64,000 bases of DNA. It comes from Lunularia cruciata (taxonomy: Eukaryota > Streptophyta > Marchantiopsida > Lunulariales > Lunulariaceae). Of the stretch, positions 49,505-60,209 are shown piece by piece (positions within the stretch are counted from its first letter, which is position 1; each line of letters opens with the position of its first letter). A program made the translations under genes and the position numbers. The DNA lies in assembly GCA_948567375.1 (NCBI GenBank), contig OX419755.1, forward strand, positions 20,589,001 to 20,653,000, read 5' to 3'. The notes below the pieces were generated by a model. The model was not told the origin of the DNA, did not search any database, and was given only the letters and a program-made list of their open reading frames with translations.

Positions 49505-51932
49505 GAACCTGATGACGAGGACGACGACGGTGCTTTCATCCCAGATGAAGATGAAGACGAAGAGTCTGTTTCACAAGAATCCGACGTCTCGGAAAAAGAT
49601 AGTGATGAAGAGATTAAGAAGAGAAGAAAAGAAAGGCCGTACACCTGTCAAGAGTGTGGATATGCTGCGGCAAAGCCCGCGCTGCTCATACAGCATTTAC
49701 GGTCTCATTCGGAAAAGGTGTGATATTTTGGTTTTTAGGAGGGGTTCCCTTCTTGTTTCCTTTCTGTTTCCTTTCTGTTCTTCTTTTATTGTCACCTGTT
49801 TGTTGATGGGCACTTTGTATGCAGAGATGTAGTCTGGTGAATTTGTTAAATCTTTTGTGACTTGACAACTGTTATTGCCCAGGAACTTCCGTGACACACA
49901 TCAGGATGATACGGTCTGGTCAGCGCTGGCACACCGGATCTCATCTGAACTCCGAAGTTAAGTGTGCGATCGGGCAACCAGAGTAGTACTAGGGTGGGCG
50001 ACCACCCGGGAAGTCCTGGTGCTACATCCAAGCATGTGTCATATAATGCCAATGGCAGTATGCGTTGGGTACTGAAAACTTGAACCTTTCTGTTTACTGT
50101 ACAACAGAAACCTTTTGCCTGCCCAGTGAGTGGTTGCTCTTGCACATACAAGCGTCACGATCACCTGAATCGCCATATGAAGGTTCATGAGGGAACCCGG
50201 TTCAGTTGTTCGAGACCAGGTTGTGGCCAGTCTTTCACCATGATGTCCAATCTTACGCGGCATTTGAAGCGTCATGAAGAAAAATCCAACTTTCCTCGAG
50301 TCAAATCATCTGAGGAAAAGACACATAGTTGTCCAAATGCTGGATGTGATAAGACGTTTCGCTACCCATCCCAGCTGCGGACTCACGAGGAGACCGCGCA
50401 CGGTAACGTGTCTATTCCTTTCACAAGTCTGGAGTCCATTCAACTACACGTCTGTTAGAATGCGTTTACTTGCTTAGATCTTCATGTCTTCGGTTTGCAT
50501 CGCTTCGGTCCTAAGTGGGTGTGGATCCCCCGTTCTGCGAACCGCTTCTGCTCCGATTTCTTATATACATCTGTTAGAATGGAAGGAGATTAGGTGTTGA
50601 TGAACTTCTTTTAAAAGTTCACAACAAGTGAAGAATTCATCAAGTGCAAGCATTGTGCTGTTTCTAAGGTGCAGGGTAGTACCGGAGCCATGATGAATAT
50701 CGCAACAGCTATATTATTCCAGAGACTTCGGCGAGTACTTCAAGAGTCCTGCTGGTAGTTTAGCAGTGGAGAATGTAATTTAGAAGTCTAGTCATGCTAC
50801 CGAGCATGTAGGTTGGAATGCAGAAGGCTGTTCCCGAGAATCTCATACAATGTTCTTTCAAGCATGGATGAAAGCCTTGAAAGAAATGACTAAAATGACT
50901 TATATAGCTTAAAGCGTTTTAATTGAACAGGTTTTGTTTATGCCGAGCTCATATGTATCTACCCTGGATGCGGAGAGAAACTGCCCAGCGAGACAGCTCT
51001 TGTGAAGCATGCAGTGCAAGCACATCCTTTTCTGTTATGTGAGGTCTGTGGTGAGACTATTTCTAGAAAGCGCTACAGGAAGCACGTTCGAACTCACGGA
51101 GCCAAGAAGCCCGTCAAAGTCACTTGTCCTTTTGAGGGCTGCACGCACCATTATACACGGGTAAGTGTTCTTATCACACATAATTATTCTCCAGACTTCA
51201 TATGATATGATGCGAATGTCGTTCGAACGAGTTAATGCATGATGCACAATTCTGAAAGTTTTCTATAATGAATTGCGGACATAGTTTTGTTGTCTTCCCT
51301 GATGCATCTTCCTTGCAGGAATCGAATTTGAGATATCATATCAGGTCGGTCCACCTCAAGTTGAAACCATTCGTCTGCACCTACGACGGTTGTGGTAAAA
51401 GTTATGCTCACAAGGCTGCTAGAAAAAGACACGAATTGAGCTCTGCGCACGTACACTCTGGAGTAAGCTCTTTATTTATATCATACTTCGAAGTTATAAC
51501 ATCTGAAAGATGCTACAATGCAACCTTTACGTGGCTTGAAACGCCCTAACAAAATGAGATGGATATCAAGTTGCTTTTCAGTAAACCTATGATAATAAAC
51601 TCGCTTCGGATTGCTACTGCCAACGTATTGCTGACGAAGTCAAGAATCAGGCTAATTCTTGCTTATCCCTGGTGCAGATCGATTTCGAAACAGCAGAAGA
51701 ACATCGTCGATGGAAGCCTAAGGGTGGCAGGAAGATAGTCTGTTTCGAGAAGGTGGATGACCTTTACGTAAAGGTGAAGCGTAGAAGAGAGACCGCAGAT
51801 GTAGATATCAAGAATCAGGCAAACGTTGATCCGGAGCAGCAGACATGTCAAACTAAAAAGGAGAAAGCAGTTGTAGATACAGAGGAGCTGGCTAACGTTG
51901 TTCAGGATGAACGGACGTTTTATTCTAAATAA
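49427..51932 (+). CDS. TFIIIA: Transcription factor IIIA (5S rRNA gene factor)
   Basis: Exons 49427-49717, 50108-50402, 50931-51160, 51319-51462 and 51678-51932 join in frame to 404 residues. An acidic N-terminus (residues about 20-70) is followed by eight C2H2 zinc fingers. The first is TCQECGYAAAKPALLIQHLRSH; the second carries YKRHDHLNRHMKVH; the fourth FRYPSQLRTHEETAH. Finger seven is split by an intron (THHYTR/ESNLRYH). TFIIIA binds the internal promoter of 5S rRNA genes for RNA polymerase III and also binds 5S rRNA. Plant TFIIIA usually has nine fingers, so one may be degenerate or absent. Intron 1 contains a 5S rRNA-like cassette (49883-50035) of known regulatory type. The lysine/glutamate-rich C-terminus contains KRRRE-like basic sequence. 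Confidence 0.95.
49883..50035 (+). promoter_or_regulatory. Cassette exon with 5S rRNA mimic (P5SM)
   Basis: Within TFIIIA intron 1, the acceptor GTTATTGCCCAG opens a candidate exon at 49883. A 5S rRNA-like core lies at 49904-50029 and a candidate donor GT at 50036. Including this exon after exon 1 (phase 0) reads Glu-Leu-Pro-stop, so the product would end after finger one and the mRNA would be a decay target. In other land plants, ribosomal protein L5 binds this mimic and promotes skipping, which gives active TFIIIA. The same feedback is expected here. Splice sites are my reading and the donor is uncertain. Confidence 0.88.
49904..50029 (+). ncRNA. 5S rRNA-like structural core (126 nt)
   Basis: Ends GGATG and CATCC can pair as helix I. 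It keeps CACCGGATC (loop B side), ATCTGAACTCCGAAGTTAAG (helices II/III), and GAGTAGTACTAGGGTGGG (loop E and helix V), plus GGGAAGTCCTGGTGCTACAT. Compared with plant 5S rRNA (about 120 nt) it has a few extra bases in helices I and II. It is a structured part of the TFIIIA pre-mRNA, not an ordinary 5S gene: it is single-copy and has no T-run terminator after it. Confidence 0.92.
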
Positions 51933-53473
51933 GGTGCTGAAGCCCTAGATTTACGGCTGATGCAAATGATTTTTCACGTTTTTGTATAGCACATGGAAAC
52001 AGTACGCGGATAGCCTTAGCATATTGTTTACTTCTGCTCTGTAGAAACGGATTAACGGGATATTAGGAGATGCAATTGTGTCGCGCTAAACGAGATGGAT
52101 AATCAGCTCGCTTTAATTACCTGAAGGGCAGCAAATTTGGACTAGTGACCCCCATGATCATTCTCCATCTTTCTCCGTTTCTTTTGAGTTTTACTCACGT
52201 ATACAGCGTTCCAAAGAGACGATAAATTGATCTAGTTTCCCTGTGAGTTTTGCTTTAAAGTATCAGATGTTTGTTCCACAATCATAGATCACAATGTTCA
52301 GAGCGACTCCTGGAAAGAAGGAGCCTAGGAAAGAAAGAAAGAAAGAGCCTAGGAAGTTATGTATTTTCGTGATAATGAAGGCGCCTACACCAAGTGGTAT
52401 CCTTCAATTCAACATGAAATACTCGGCACGCATAACACACTGATACAGTGACGTTATGTTGTGTACGTTGGCTACCACTTCCAACTGTGGTATTGGAGTA
52501 ATAGGAGCAGAGGTCGTGAATGGGTGATATGGTGTACGTTGGCTATGACTTCCAACTCTGGTACTGTATAATCTCAGTTGTAAGTGCTAAGCTTCTTATG
52601 CGTCGACCATATATCCATCTTCGACCTCCCAGCACTTTGACCAGAAAATTCTTTCAAGTTTGTCAATGTCGTATTGGAGCCCTCCCGGTCACGATATTGA
52701 CAGCGGTAGCATCTGCCTTTCCATGACAGTAAAAGTCATTTGCTGCCTGGGAAACATCATACCTTACTCGAGGACAAATTTACTTGCAACTGATCCTATC
52801 ATATCGAGAGTTAGGAGATCTTGCTCTTTTCACCGCTTCCTTCCTCTAAGCAATCAAATGATGTCGTTTACATCAGTGTTTGACTGTTGAAACCCAATTT
52901 CATCACCAGTTATCAGAATTCTTTGTTCAATCAAGACGATATATAGCTGCACAATTTAGCTTGCATTATTCACTTTTGTAGCTTGCATTAACTGTTGATG
53001 TGAAAGCTTAGACAGTGTTGGGGGATAGAAGAAATCGGGACAGTACACTAAGTGAGGTCGTGTGAAGTTGGTCTCTTGGCAAACCAAGAACTTAGGCCAA
53101 TTTTATCTTTAGAGCTATGGATGTATGTCCGATCTGGTCATTGAGAAGTTTGATATCAATCTAATTACAAGAAATACATCTGGTGATAAGTGCACCCTTA
53201 GGTTACCTTCCTCCTCAGCAATTGAGTCAGATCAATCGGCTTAAGACAAATTTCCCACTGTTTTCTTAATTATCCAGAGATTTCTGCTATTAGCTATAAT
53301 CCGTTACACCTCTGTACAACAAGCCATAGAGGAGAAATGTCTCCGGTGATAAATGGTTCATCTTTGCTTGTCAAACATCGATATGGATGCCATCTACTCT
53401 TCGCTAACATCGGCACTACTACTTGAACATACCTACAAGCTAGATCTTAACAGAGTACAACCTTGTGATCAGT
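51933..53473. other. Intergenic region between convergent genes
   Basis: It separates the TFIIIA stop from the stop of the oxidoreductase gene on the other strand. A short (GAAA)n run lies near 52330-52345, flanked by AGCCTAGGAA copies. A GTGTACGTTGGCTA-x-GACTTCCAACT block occurs twice (about 52460 and 52530). No gene is recognised. Confidence 0.5.
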
Positions 53474-55115
53474 TTATATTTTCTTCTCACTAATCAAATC
53501 AAAGGTAATGCCGTTTTGGTTCAGACGCTCGATAAGATCAGTAGTGCCAAAAGCAGCACCGGGTGTCATCACTCCGCCTCTGGGTAAAGTCCGACGATGA
53601 TCCAAAACAAGCAGAGCACATTGCACTAGACAGATAGGGGTGGTAATGTACCCGATCTCTGGACCAGAAATTCTCGTTACAATTTGCTTGTCAGGTTTGG
53701 TGGCGTCCGTGATCGGTTTGCTGGAATCACTGAAGCCTTTGCCTACAAACCACTGCTGAAATGATGTATCTTTCACTTGCTGCTCAGTAGGTCCTTCTTT
53801 GAGAAACACTCCGAAGGAGAAGATGTGTGGATGCTCCAGTAAGAGTTTGCGGCCCAGCTTGAATTGAGCCATGATGAACAACACGATGCCCAGCACAAAG
53901 TAGCCTACCACACCAGTAAATTTCTTGAAGGAATAGTACACCCCAAAGTGGACGGGTTTGATGTCATTCCATTTTTCTTGCTTGCTTTTGAGAAACTCAG
54001 GATTTTCGTCCTCTGCAGTTGGAAGTCCCTCTGGATGTTCCATCTTTGCTGCAAAGGTCCTTCGCACCACGATTGCATCAGCTGAAGGCAGTTTCGCCGC
54101 CCATGTTCCTGAGTTCTCTTCATAATGAACGATGCCTGCTCTTTTCCCGACAGATCCTGGAATCTGCGACAACCAGTATGTGAGACCCAGTTCAACAATT
54201 TACAAACATGCCCCACTCTCTGGGGTCCGACTGAAATAGTTGGCTGTTCGAAGAGCATGTCATAGACGCTCCGATAGAGAGCTGTCTTGCTTTCTTCTAC
54301 CATCATTTTCCACTAGCCTCAATTGCAAAAACATGTTGACAAAGTTGCTACATAAAGTATGGCAGATCATGATCAAATTTATTGGCACTGCTAAGGTTTA
54401 ATATAATTAAGGTCAAGGAAGGACAAATTGGTAAACCAAGGTGACGGTTTATAACCTGAGGACGAGGACGTCGGGGACGAGACTTTCTTAAGATCTGAAG
54501 CTCGCTTTCATGGGCAATACCCAGCACGGCCGATTCCCAAGTACCAATGTTTCCGTGCATCTTGCCACTTGAGGACGTGATGAGATACGAGTCACAGGAT
54601 TGAGGTAGAGCAGGTGGGTGAAACTGGCGAGCATTGAAAATTGCACCAAACTCTGCAGGAATGGAGTCATACCCACAAGCGTTAACAATTAAAGAGCCCT
54701 TACTCGTGGCCTGATCGTTATATTTTGCTTCTATTCTCTCCATGAACTCCGGCTCCCCAGTTATATCCAGGTAGTCAATTCCTGCTTCCACACATGCGGC
54801 CACCACAGGTTCCCCATATTTCCGGAAGGGGCCAACACAGTTGAGAACTAAACGTGTTTTCTTGCACATGTGAGCTATGGAGCCGGGGTCTTCCACATTG
54901 GCCTCAATAATGGACACCTGAACTGACGGCTGCGTCCCTTCCAGAGCCCATTTTAGGGAAGCGGAGAGCTTAGCCTTACTCCGTCCTGCGATTCCGACTC
55001 TTCTCTGTCCTCCGTTTGGGGAATCGGTAAACTTCAAAAGCTCCCGGATCACGTACTTCCCTGTGTAGCCTGAAGCTCCGAAGATCATCACATCCAGCAG
55101 CTCCTCTGCCATCAT
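53474..55115 (-). CDS. Saccharopine dehydrogenase-like oxidoreductase
   Basis: Two exons, 54456-55115 and 53474-54163 (minus strand), give 449 residues, the full length of the plant family typified by Arabidopsis At5g39410. The N-terminus has the Rossmann dinucleotide-binding loop GASGYTGKYV, then AGRSKAKL. The middle carries VLNCVGPFRKYGEPVV, DYLDITGEPEFMER and NACGYDSIPAEFG. Exon 2 holds KLPSADAIVVRRT, a hydrophobic stretch near residues 290-310 (VVGYFVLGIVLFIMAQF) that may be membrane-associated, and RISGPEIGYITTPICLVQC. The junction RPRRPRPQ/IPGS uses GTTATA and CGCAG/ATT sites, phase 0. The substrate is unknown; lysine catabolism should not be assumed. Two adjacent ATGs exist; I chose the first. 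Confidence 0.92.
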
Positions 55116-56430
55116 TGCTGAATTCAACGTATCTCTCTATCTATGAATCTATCACCTGCAAGAACCCTCTGGTGTTGGTAAAGTTTGCCCAACAGTGAGC
55201 AATCAAATTCAAATGTCCGGAGAACTTGCTCTCCGTAATGCTTTTCCTGTCAACGAATTGGACAGGCAATGATTCTTAACATCTGGGGAAGAATCGAATT
55301 TCAGCTTCCCCCGGAGAGTGTAGTAGTGGCCAGCTCATACCTAGAAGCGATTAGAATTAACTCCGGGTCGCCACTTGAGCTCTCGATCTTCGACCACGTA
55401 GTGGTTTCCGAGGGTGCATGAAGCCGTTCAAGGAGCAAGTGACTACTCGGCAATCTGAGAATCTTAGGTGATGGGCTCTACCGGCCGGGTGTAGATTTGT
55501 TTGTTTAGCCTTTGTGGGTAGGAACCCAATAGTAGAAGGAGAGAAGAGGAGAGTTCCGGGATGATTAGTAACAAGTCTAATGGATTGATTGCTGGAGATT
55601 TGACTAGCTTGACTTACAGCTAGTTTACCCTTTATGTGATATTGAGTGCACACATGCGACTAATGATGAGGTTTGATAGCACCTGGTTTGTGAGCCGGCT
55701 TGTCTCTCACTCAAAATGAACCTCTTAGGGCTATTGTGATAACGCATCATGGATTAAGAAGGCAAGAAATCTCAACTCTATCATACTCCTCTAAAGCTAA
55801 CACTCCAAGACTCAAGATATTGTTCACTAGAGAATTCAATGAAAAAGAGATAGTTGCAAATGAAATGATGTGGAATATCTCCTCACTCCTTGTTTATATA
55901 GTTGTGAAATAATTGCATACCAAAGTTACTAATTATTAGAGTAACTCAAGTTACTAGACTAAAAGTAAAGTAAAGTCAAAAAGTATAAAAGAATATCCAT
56001 TCACATTGGCATATTCCACTGACATGTGATCCTATCTTGACCCAACCACTAAGTCAAGGATTTCTTCACATGGGTTATCCTTGGATTATAGAAGAATCCA
56101 AAACAAAAAGGCTTGCGGGCCCAAGAGTTCTCAACTCTTTCCTCAAAGCCAAACACCTAGGAATAATACCAAGTCAACACACTAGAATCCAAAATAGTGG
56201 TGCTCATATTTTCCACCTCCTCTAAAGTAAGGTCCTTTCTATCTTAGCTATGACTAACTCTAGCTAATCATGACTAATGTAGAACTATCCTTTATCTCTA
56301 TATAAATAATATCTCTCAAGTACTTATAATACCAAGCTAAATATCACAATACCACACACATGCACAAATGGGTGTTACATGTCTCTTGATCTTTGCACAC
56401 CATAGGATATACCACATACTTGGAGTAGAT
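55116..56430. other. 5' flank of the oxidoreductase gene, then AT-rich spacer
   Basis: The first about 550 bases (to about 55680) are less AT-rich and probably hold promoter and leader of the minus-strand gene. Beyond that, the composition returns to repeat-like DNA with no recognised gene. Confidence 0.45.
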
Positions 56431-56439
56431 GGCTATTTG

Positions 56440-57120
56440 GAGTTAGAAAGACCTAACCGCTAGCTAAAGAGGTAATTGTGGCACTTTAGAGTTCATGTAT
56501 GACTTATGTGTGAGTTGTGATTCTATACTATATGATGTTGACAACGATGTATGTTGTGTAGCAATGTATATATGCACGACAACTATCACAACATTTGTAG
56601 CGTTGAAGCTAGGTTGCTCGGATGCTGGAGTGGTAGTGTTGGTAGTTATAGGTATTTTGGTAGTTACTCTTGGACTACTTGTTGGTAGTCTGATTATATA
56701 TTAGGGCTATTGAGCCCATAGTGGGACCCACCATCACTTGCATTGTTTGCATTGTTAGATGTGCCATTATCGTTGCTATTAGGGATAAAGACCAAGGTCG
56801 AGCAAAGGAGTATGCCTTTGAAGTGTAGCTCCAAAGAACTCAATTCCTTGTGTTGAGCCTTCAAGTTCTTGGCTATGGTGGACAAAGACCGGCAAGCATC
56901 ACATGGAGTCTCTAAGCTAGAGTGAGTGTGGCTCAACTATAATCATAATTGTTGGCATAGTGTTGAGTGAAGGATCTAATACCAATTTGATTTGAGTGTG
57001 ATTCGTGTGAAAAAAAAAATTGATTATTGTGACACTTTAGAATTCATGTATGACTTATGTGTGAGTTGTGCTTCTATAGTGTATGATGTTGACACAAATG
57101 TATATACGCACTACAATCTT
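56440..57120 (-). mobile_element. Possible miniature LTR element (TRIM-like)
   Basis: A repeat of about 100 bases occurs at 56474-56589 and 57025-57120. Both copies share CATGTATGACTTATGTGTGA and a TGATGTTGACA block. Between them, close to the right copy, the minus strand reads TTGGTATTAGATC (56973-56985), 10 of 12 bases like an initiator-Met primer site. That is the plan of a terminal-repeat retrotransposon in miniature on the minus strand. Exact ends, a purine tract and a target duplication were not found. It could be a plain duplication. Confidence 0.35.
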
Positions 57121-60000
57121 TATCCATATTATCTTAAATAGTGAACTTGTGAGTTAAAATGTCTTACTCAGTGAAATATAAATAAACTCTTATCTAGAAA
57201 GACTAAAATGAACAACAATTTCAACTTATCAACACCTATAGTAAATAACTCCAAAGAAATACAATACAAAGATAAAAAAACCAACAAAAAACTATATAGT
57301 TTAAGATTTAATAGGATGTTTCCTTATAAATAGGTTCTCTTATATGGAGTTTGAGGTACAAATTCTAATATTTGTTGGTATTTAATATTTATATTCCTTC
57401 TTAATGTTGAATCAATACTTTATCTTGTATTTTCTTTCATTTTAGACATATATTTTAGATTATTTAGTGTTTTGAGTTTATTGATAGTAATTTTGAAGAA
57501 TTTTATGATTATTATGATAATGATGATTTAATTTTATAAAAATAATTTAATAATGATTAAATAATCACTAAAATTTATGATTAATGAACTAAAAAAAGTT
57601 TGGTTTATATTTTGAAAGCATGATATTATAATAAAGAAGATAGATACATTAATAAGAAGATATTATTAAATTTTTCTTTGAAGGAATGAAGTCTTTAACA
57701 ACTTTTAGCACTATAGAGTTCAAGAAGCTAACTGTTTTATCCATCTCATGTACTATCTAGTACACAAAATCTATCGCGCTTGATCAAAATCAAATTTAGT
57801 GAATTAAGTTAAATACATTATCTTTCTCGTATACCACTACCTTTTAATGTAATTTAGTTTTATTTACTAAGTATTTAATTTCTAAAAATAATATTTATTT
57901 TCAGTTGGATTTAAAGAAGTTAGAATTTTAATCTTGGCTAAAAATTTTAAATATTTGATAAATAATTAATAAATAATAATAATAATTAATCTTTACTTTC
58001 TACAATTCACTTTCATTTTTTGGCCTTTTCTTTCTCTAGAACTAATCTACTCTTTCAAAATGATTAACTACAATATTTTTGAATAAATTAGATGTAAATA
58101 AATAAATATATTATTAGTAACTAGATGGATCTATTCACTCAAATAAGTAGTTTTTTGAAGATTGATATTATTGAACTTTCAGTGAATTTGTTACATATAT
58201 GATTAACGTACGTAAGTTATACTTACTCATCAGTTAGGAATTATAAGTATAAGACTTAACTTGATTGGCAGCTATGACTAAAATCTACAGAATAGTCAAT
58301 TGGGAAGGAAAAGAAGTACTATATTGGTTGTAAATTACTAGAGGTCTATCTTGGTACCAAGGTAAGAAAAATAAACCTTTGTTAATTTTATCTATGCATT
58401 TATGAACATCTCATCAAATATATACAGCTTATTAATATATCTATAACTCTTGTTTGGTTTGCTAATGATGATGTTGTTGTACGTTCAATTTTCTTACATA
58501 TAGCTCTTGGTCAAAAAATAACTTGTAATCTTTAGACTCTTGTACTATTAATCTATGTTGTACCAAAGGTACTCTTCATAAATCAAGTAAAACATAAGGT
58601 TAAGAGATTGACGGGTATACCTTTGATCAATATAAAGTTATGAAGAAAGACAATGTACCTCTAATCAAGTACTAATCCAGCTGACTAGATCAATAAACTT
58701 GACATCAAATAATTTTTGCCTTTTTTAGAAAATAGGAGACTAAATCTCTAAATATAGGTTTATAACAAAAAGGTGTTATCCTAAATAATCAAAAATACTT
58801 TAATAGATTTTTATAAAGAGAAAAAACCTCTGTCTTTAATAATGAAGATTTTAGGTAGAAATGCATCCCTAGGAACAAAGTTCTAATGGGGAGTTAATTA
58901 TTAGACTTGTATCCTCTTGCTTGGTTGATCTTATTTTCTTAGAGTATTTCTCAATAAGGCCCTTATTACTGGGTTTGGTTCTACCTTCTTGGGTATAGTC
59001 ATGGGGAGTTAGATACGTTAAATCTTTTAGCTTATTCATGTTGAGTATGCAAAAGCTATGATTTGAGAGTTTAGATCCATTTATATGTTTATTTAATTGT
59101 TTCTTTTCATTACGGGGATAAATTACTGATACATATGAATCAGATAACATCTCATTTCAGAAATATGAATACTTCTTATTTTATTGTAAGATCACATTGT
59201 GATGTTGAGCTTTATGAGATCCTTCCATTGATAAAGAATACATTTTTTCGCATATTCATAAATGGTGTTGATGCTTCTTACAATCAATCATCATCTCTAG
59301 ATGCTCATCTCTAAGGACTCATATTTGTTTCCTTAATTGTCTAAGTGATACATGATCAAAGGACTTTATTTCAATAGAATGGATTTGAAGGAAACTACTT
59401 TGATCTTCAACAAATCTACTTCAATTAAAAAAGTCTCAGCATACTAACTAACTAGCAAAGGACAATCAAAATCTTTATTTCCAATGTTCATCTCAACCTC
59501 CACTCTCAATAATTGTCTAGAAACTCTTACTATTTTTCTTCATGCATTGTTTCTAACCAACCTTTCTAAGACTCACACTTTCTTTTTCAGGTATTACTTC
59601 TTACTTCCCATAATGGTGCATTATCTTCATACATGTGGTGAGGTGAACAAAGATGTTTGAGCAAAGCTTGCAAATTAAGAGGTCAATCCGATATCCATAT
59701 TTTCAATTTCGACTTGAGATTGTTAGAAAACAAAAACAAAACGTATACTAATAAATAATATGCATGAAATTCTACTTTCAATCAACATGAAAAGTCCTTA
59801 AATAAAGACATCCAAGAGTAATGGAAAACCAAACAAACTGTTAATTTCAAATTCAAATTCCAAGTTCGAGTTTTATAACTATAAACATTGAAACCTTCTT
59901 CAAAACGTAATGTATAGAGAGGTATAGTTGTAAACTTTCCTTCAAATGTAAATATAAAAATTACCGCCGACGACTTACCGACAGACTTGCGAATCCTACG
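57121..60000. other. AT-rich intergenic DNA
   Basis: Very AT-rich, especially 57.3-58.3 kb. No gene, RNA gene or element end recognised. The last about 150 bases before 60.0 kb become less AT-rich, marking the approach to the dioxygenase gene. Confidence 0.55.
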
Positions 60001-60209
60001 AGACAGGATATGCAACTTTACATGAGAATGACTACGGGATTGAGCATTCTGTCTCCCCTCAAGTCACGAACGACCATCTATCTATGGAGGAGCCTACAGA
60101 CCCATTTCAGTGCTGCGAGAGCTCTAGATTGCATTAAATCTGAGGCGGAAGTGACCAGGTGCACTGAATAAGAATGTACGAACTGTAGTCTCTCCTTTTC
60201 ATTCGACAT

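Noticed and set aside
49904-50029. A functional 5S rRNA gene
   Set aside because: It is single, lies precisely in TFIIIA intron 1, differs from plant 5S at several paired positions, and has no T-run terminator.
53474-55115. Lysine-catabolic saccharopine dehydrogenase (LKR/SDH)
   Set aside because: Length, motifs and the internal hydrophobic segment match the separate SDH-like oxidoreductase family, not the bifunctional enzyme.
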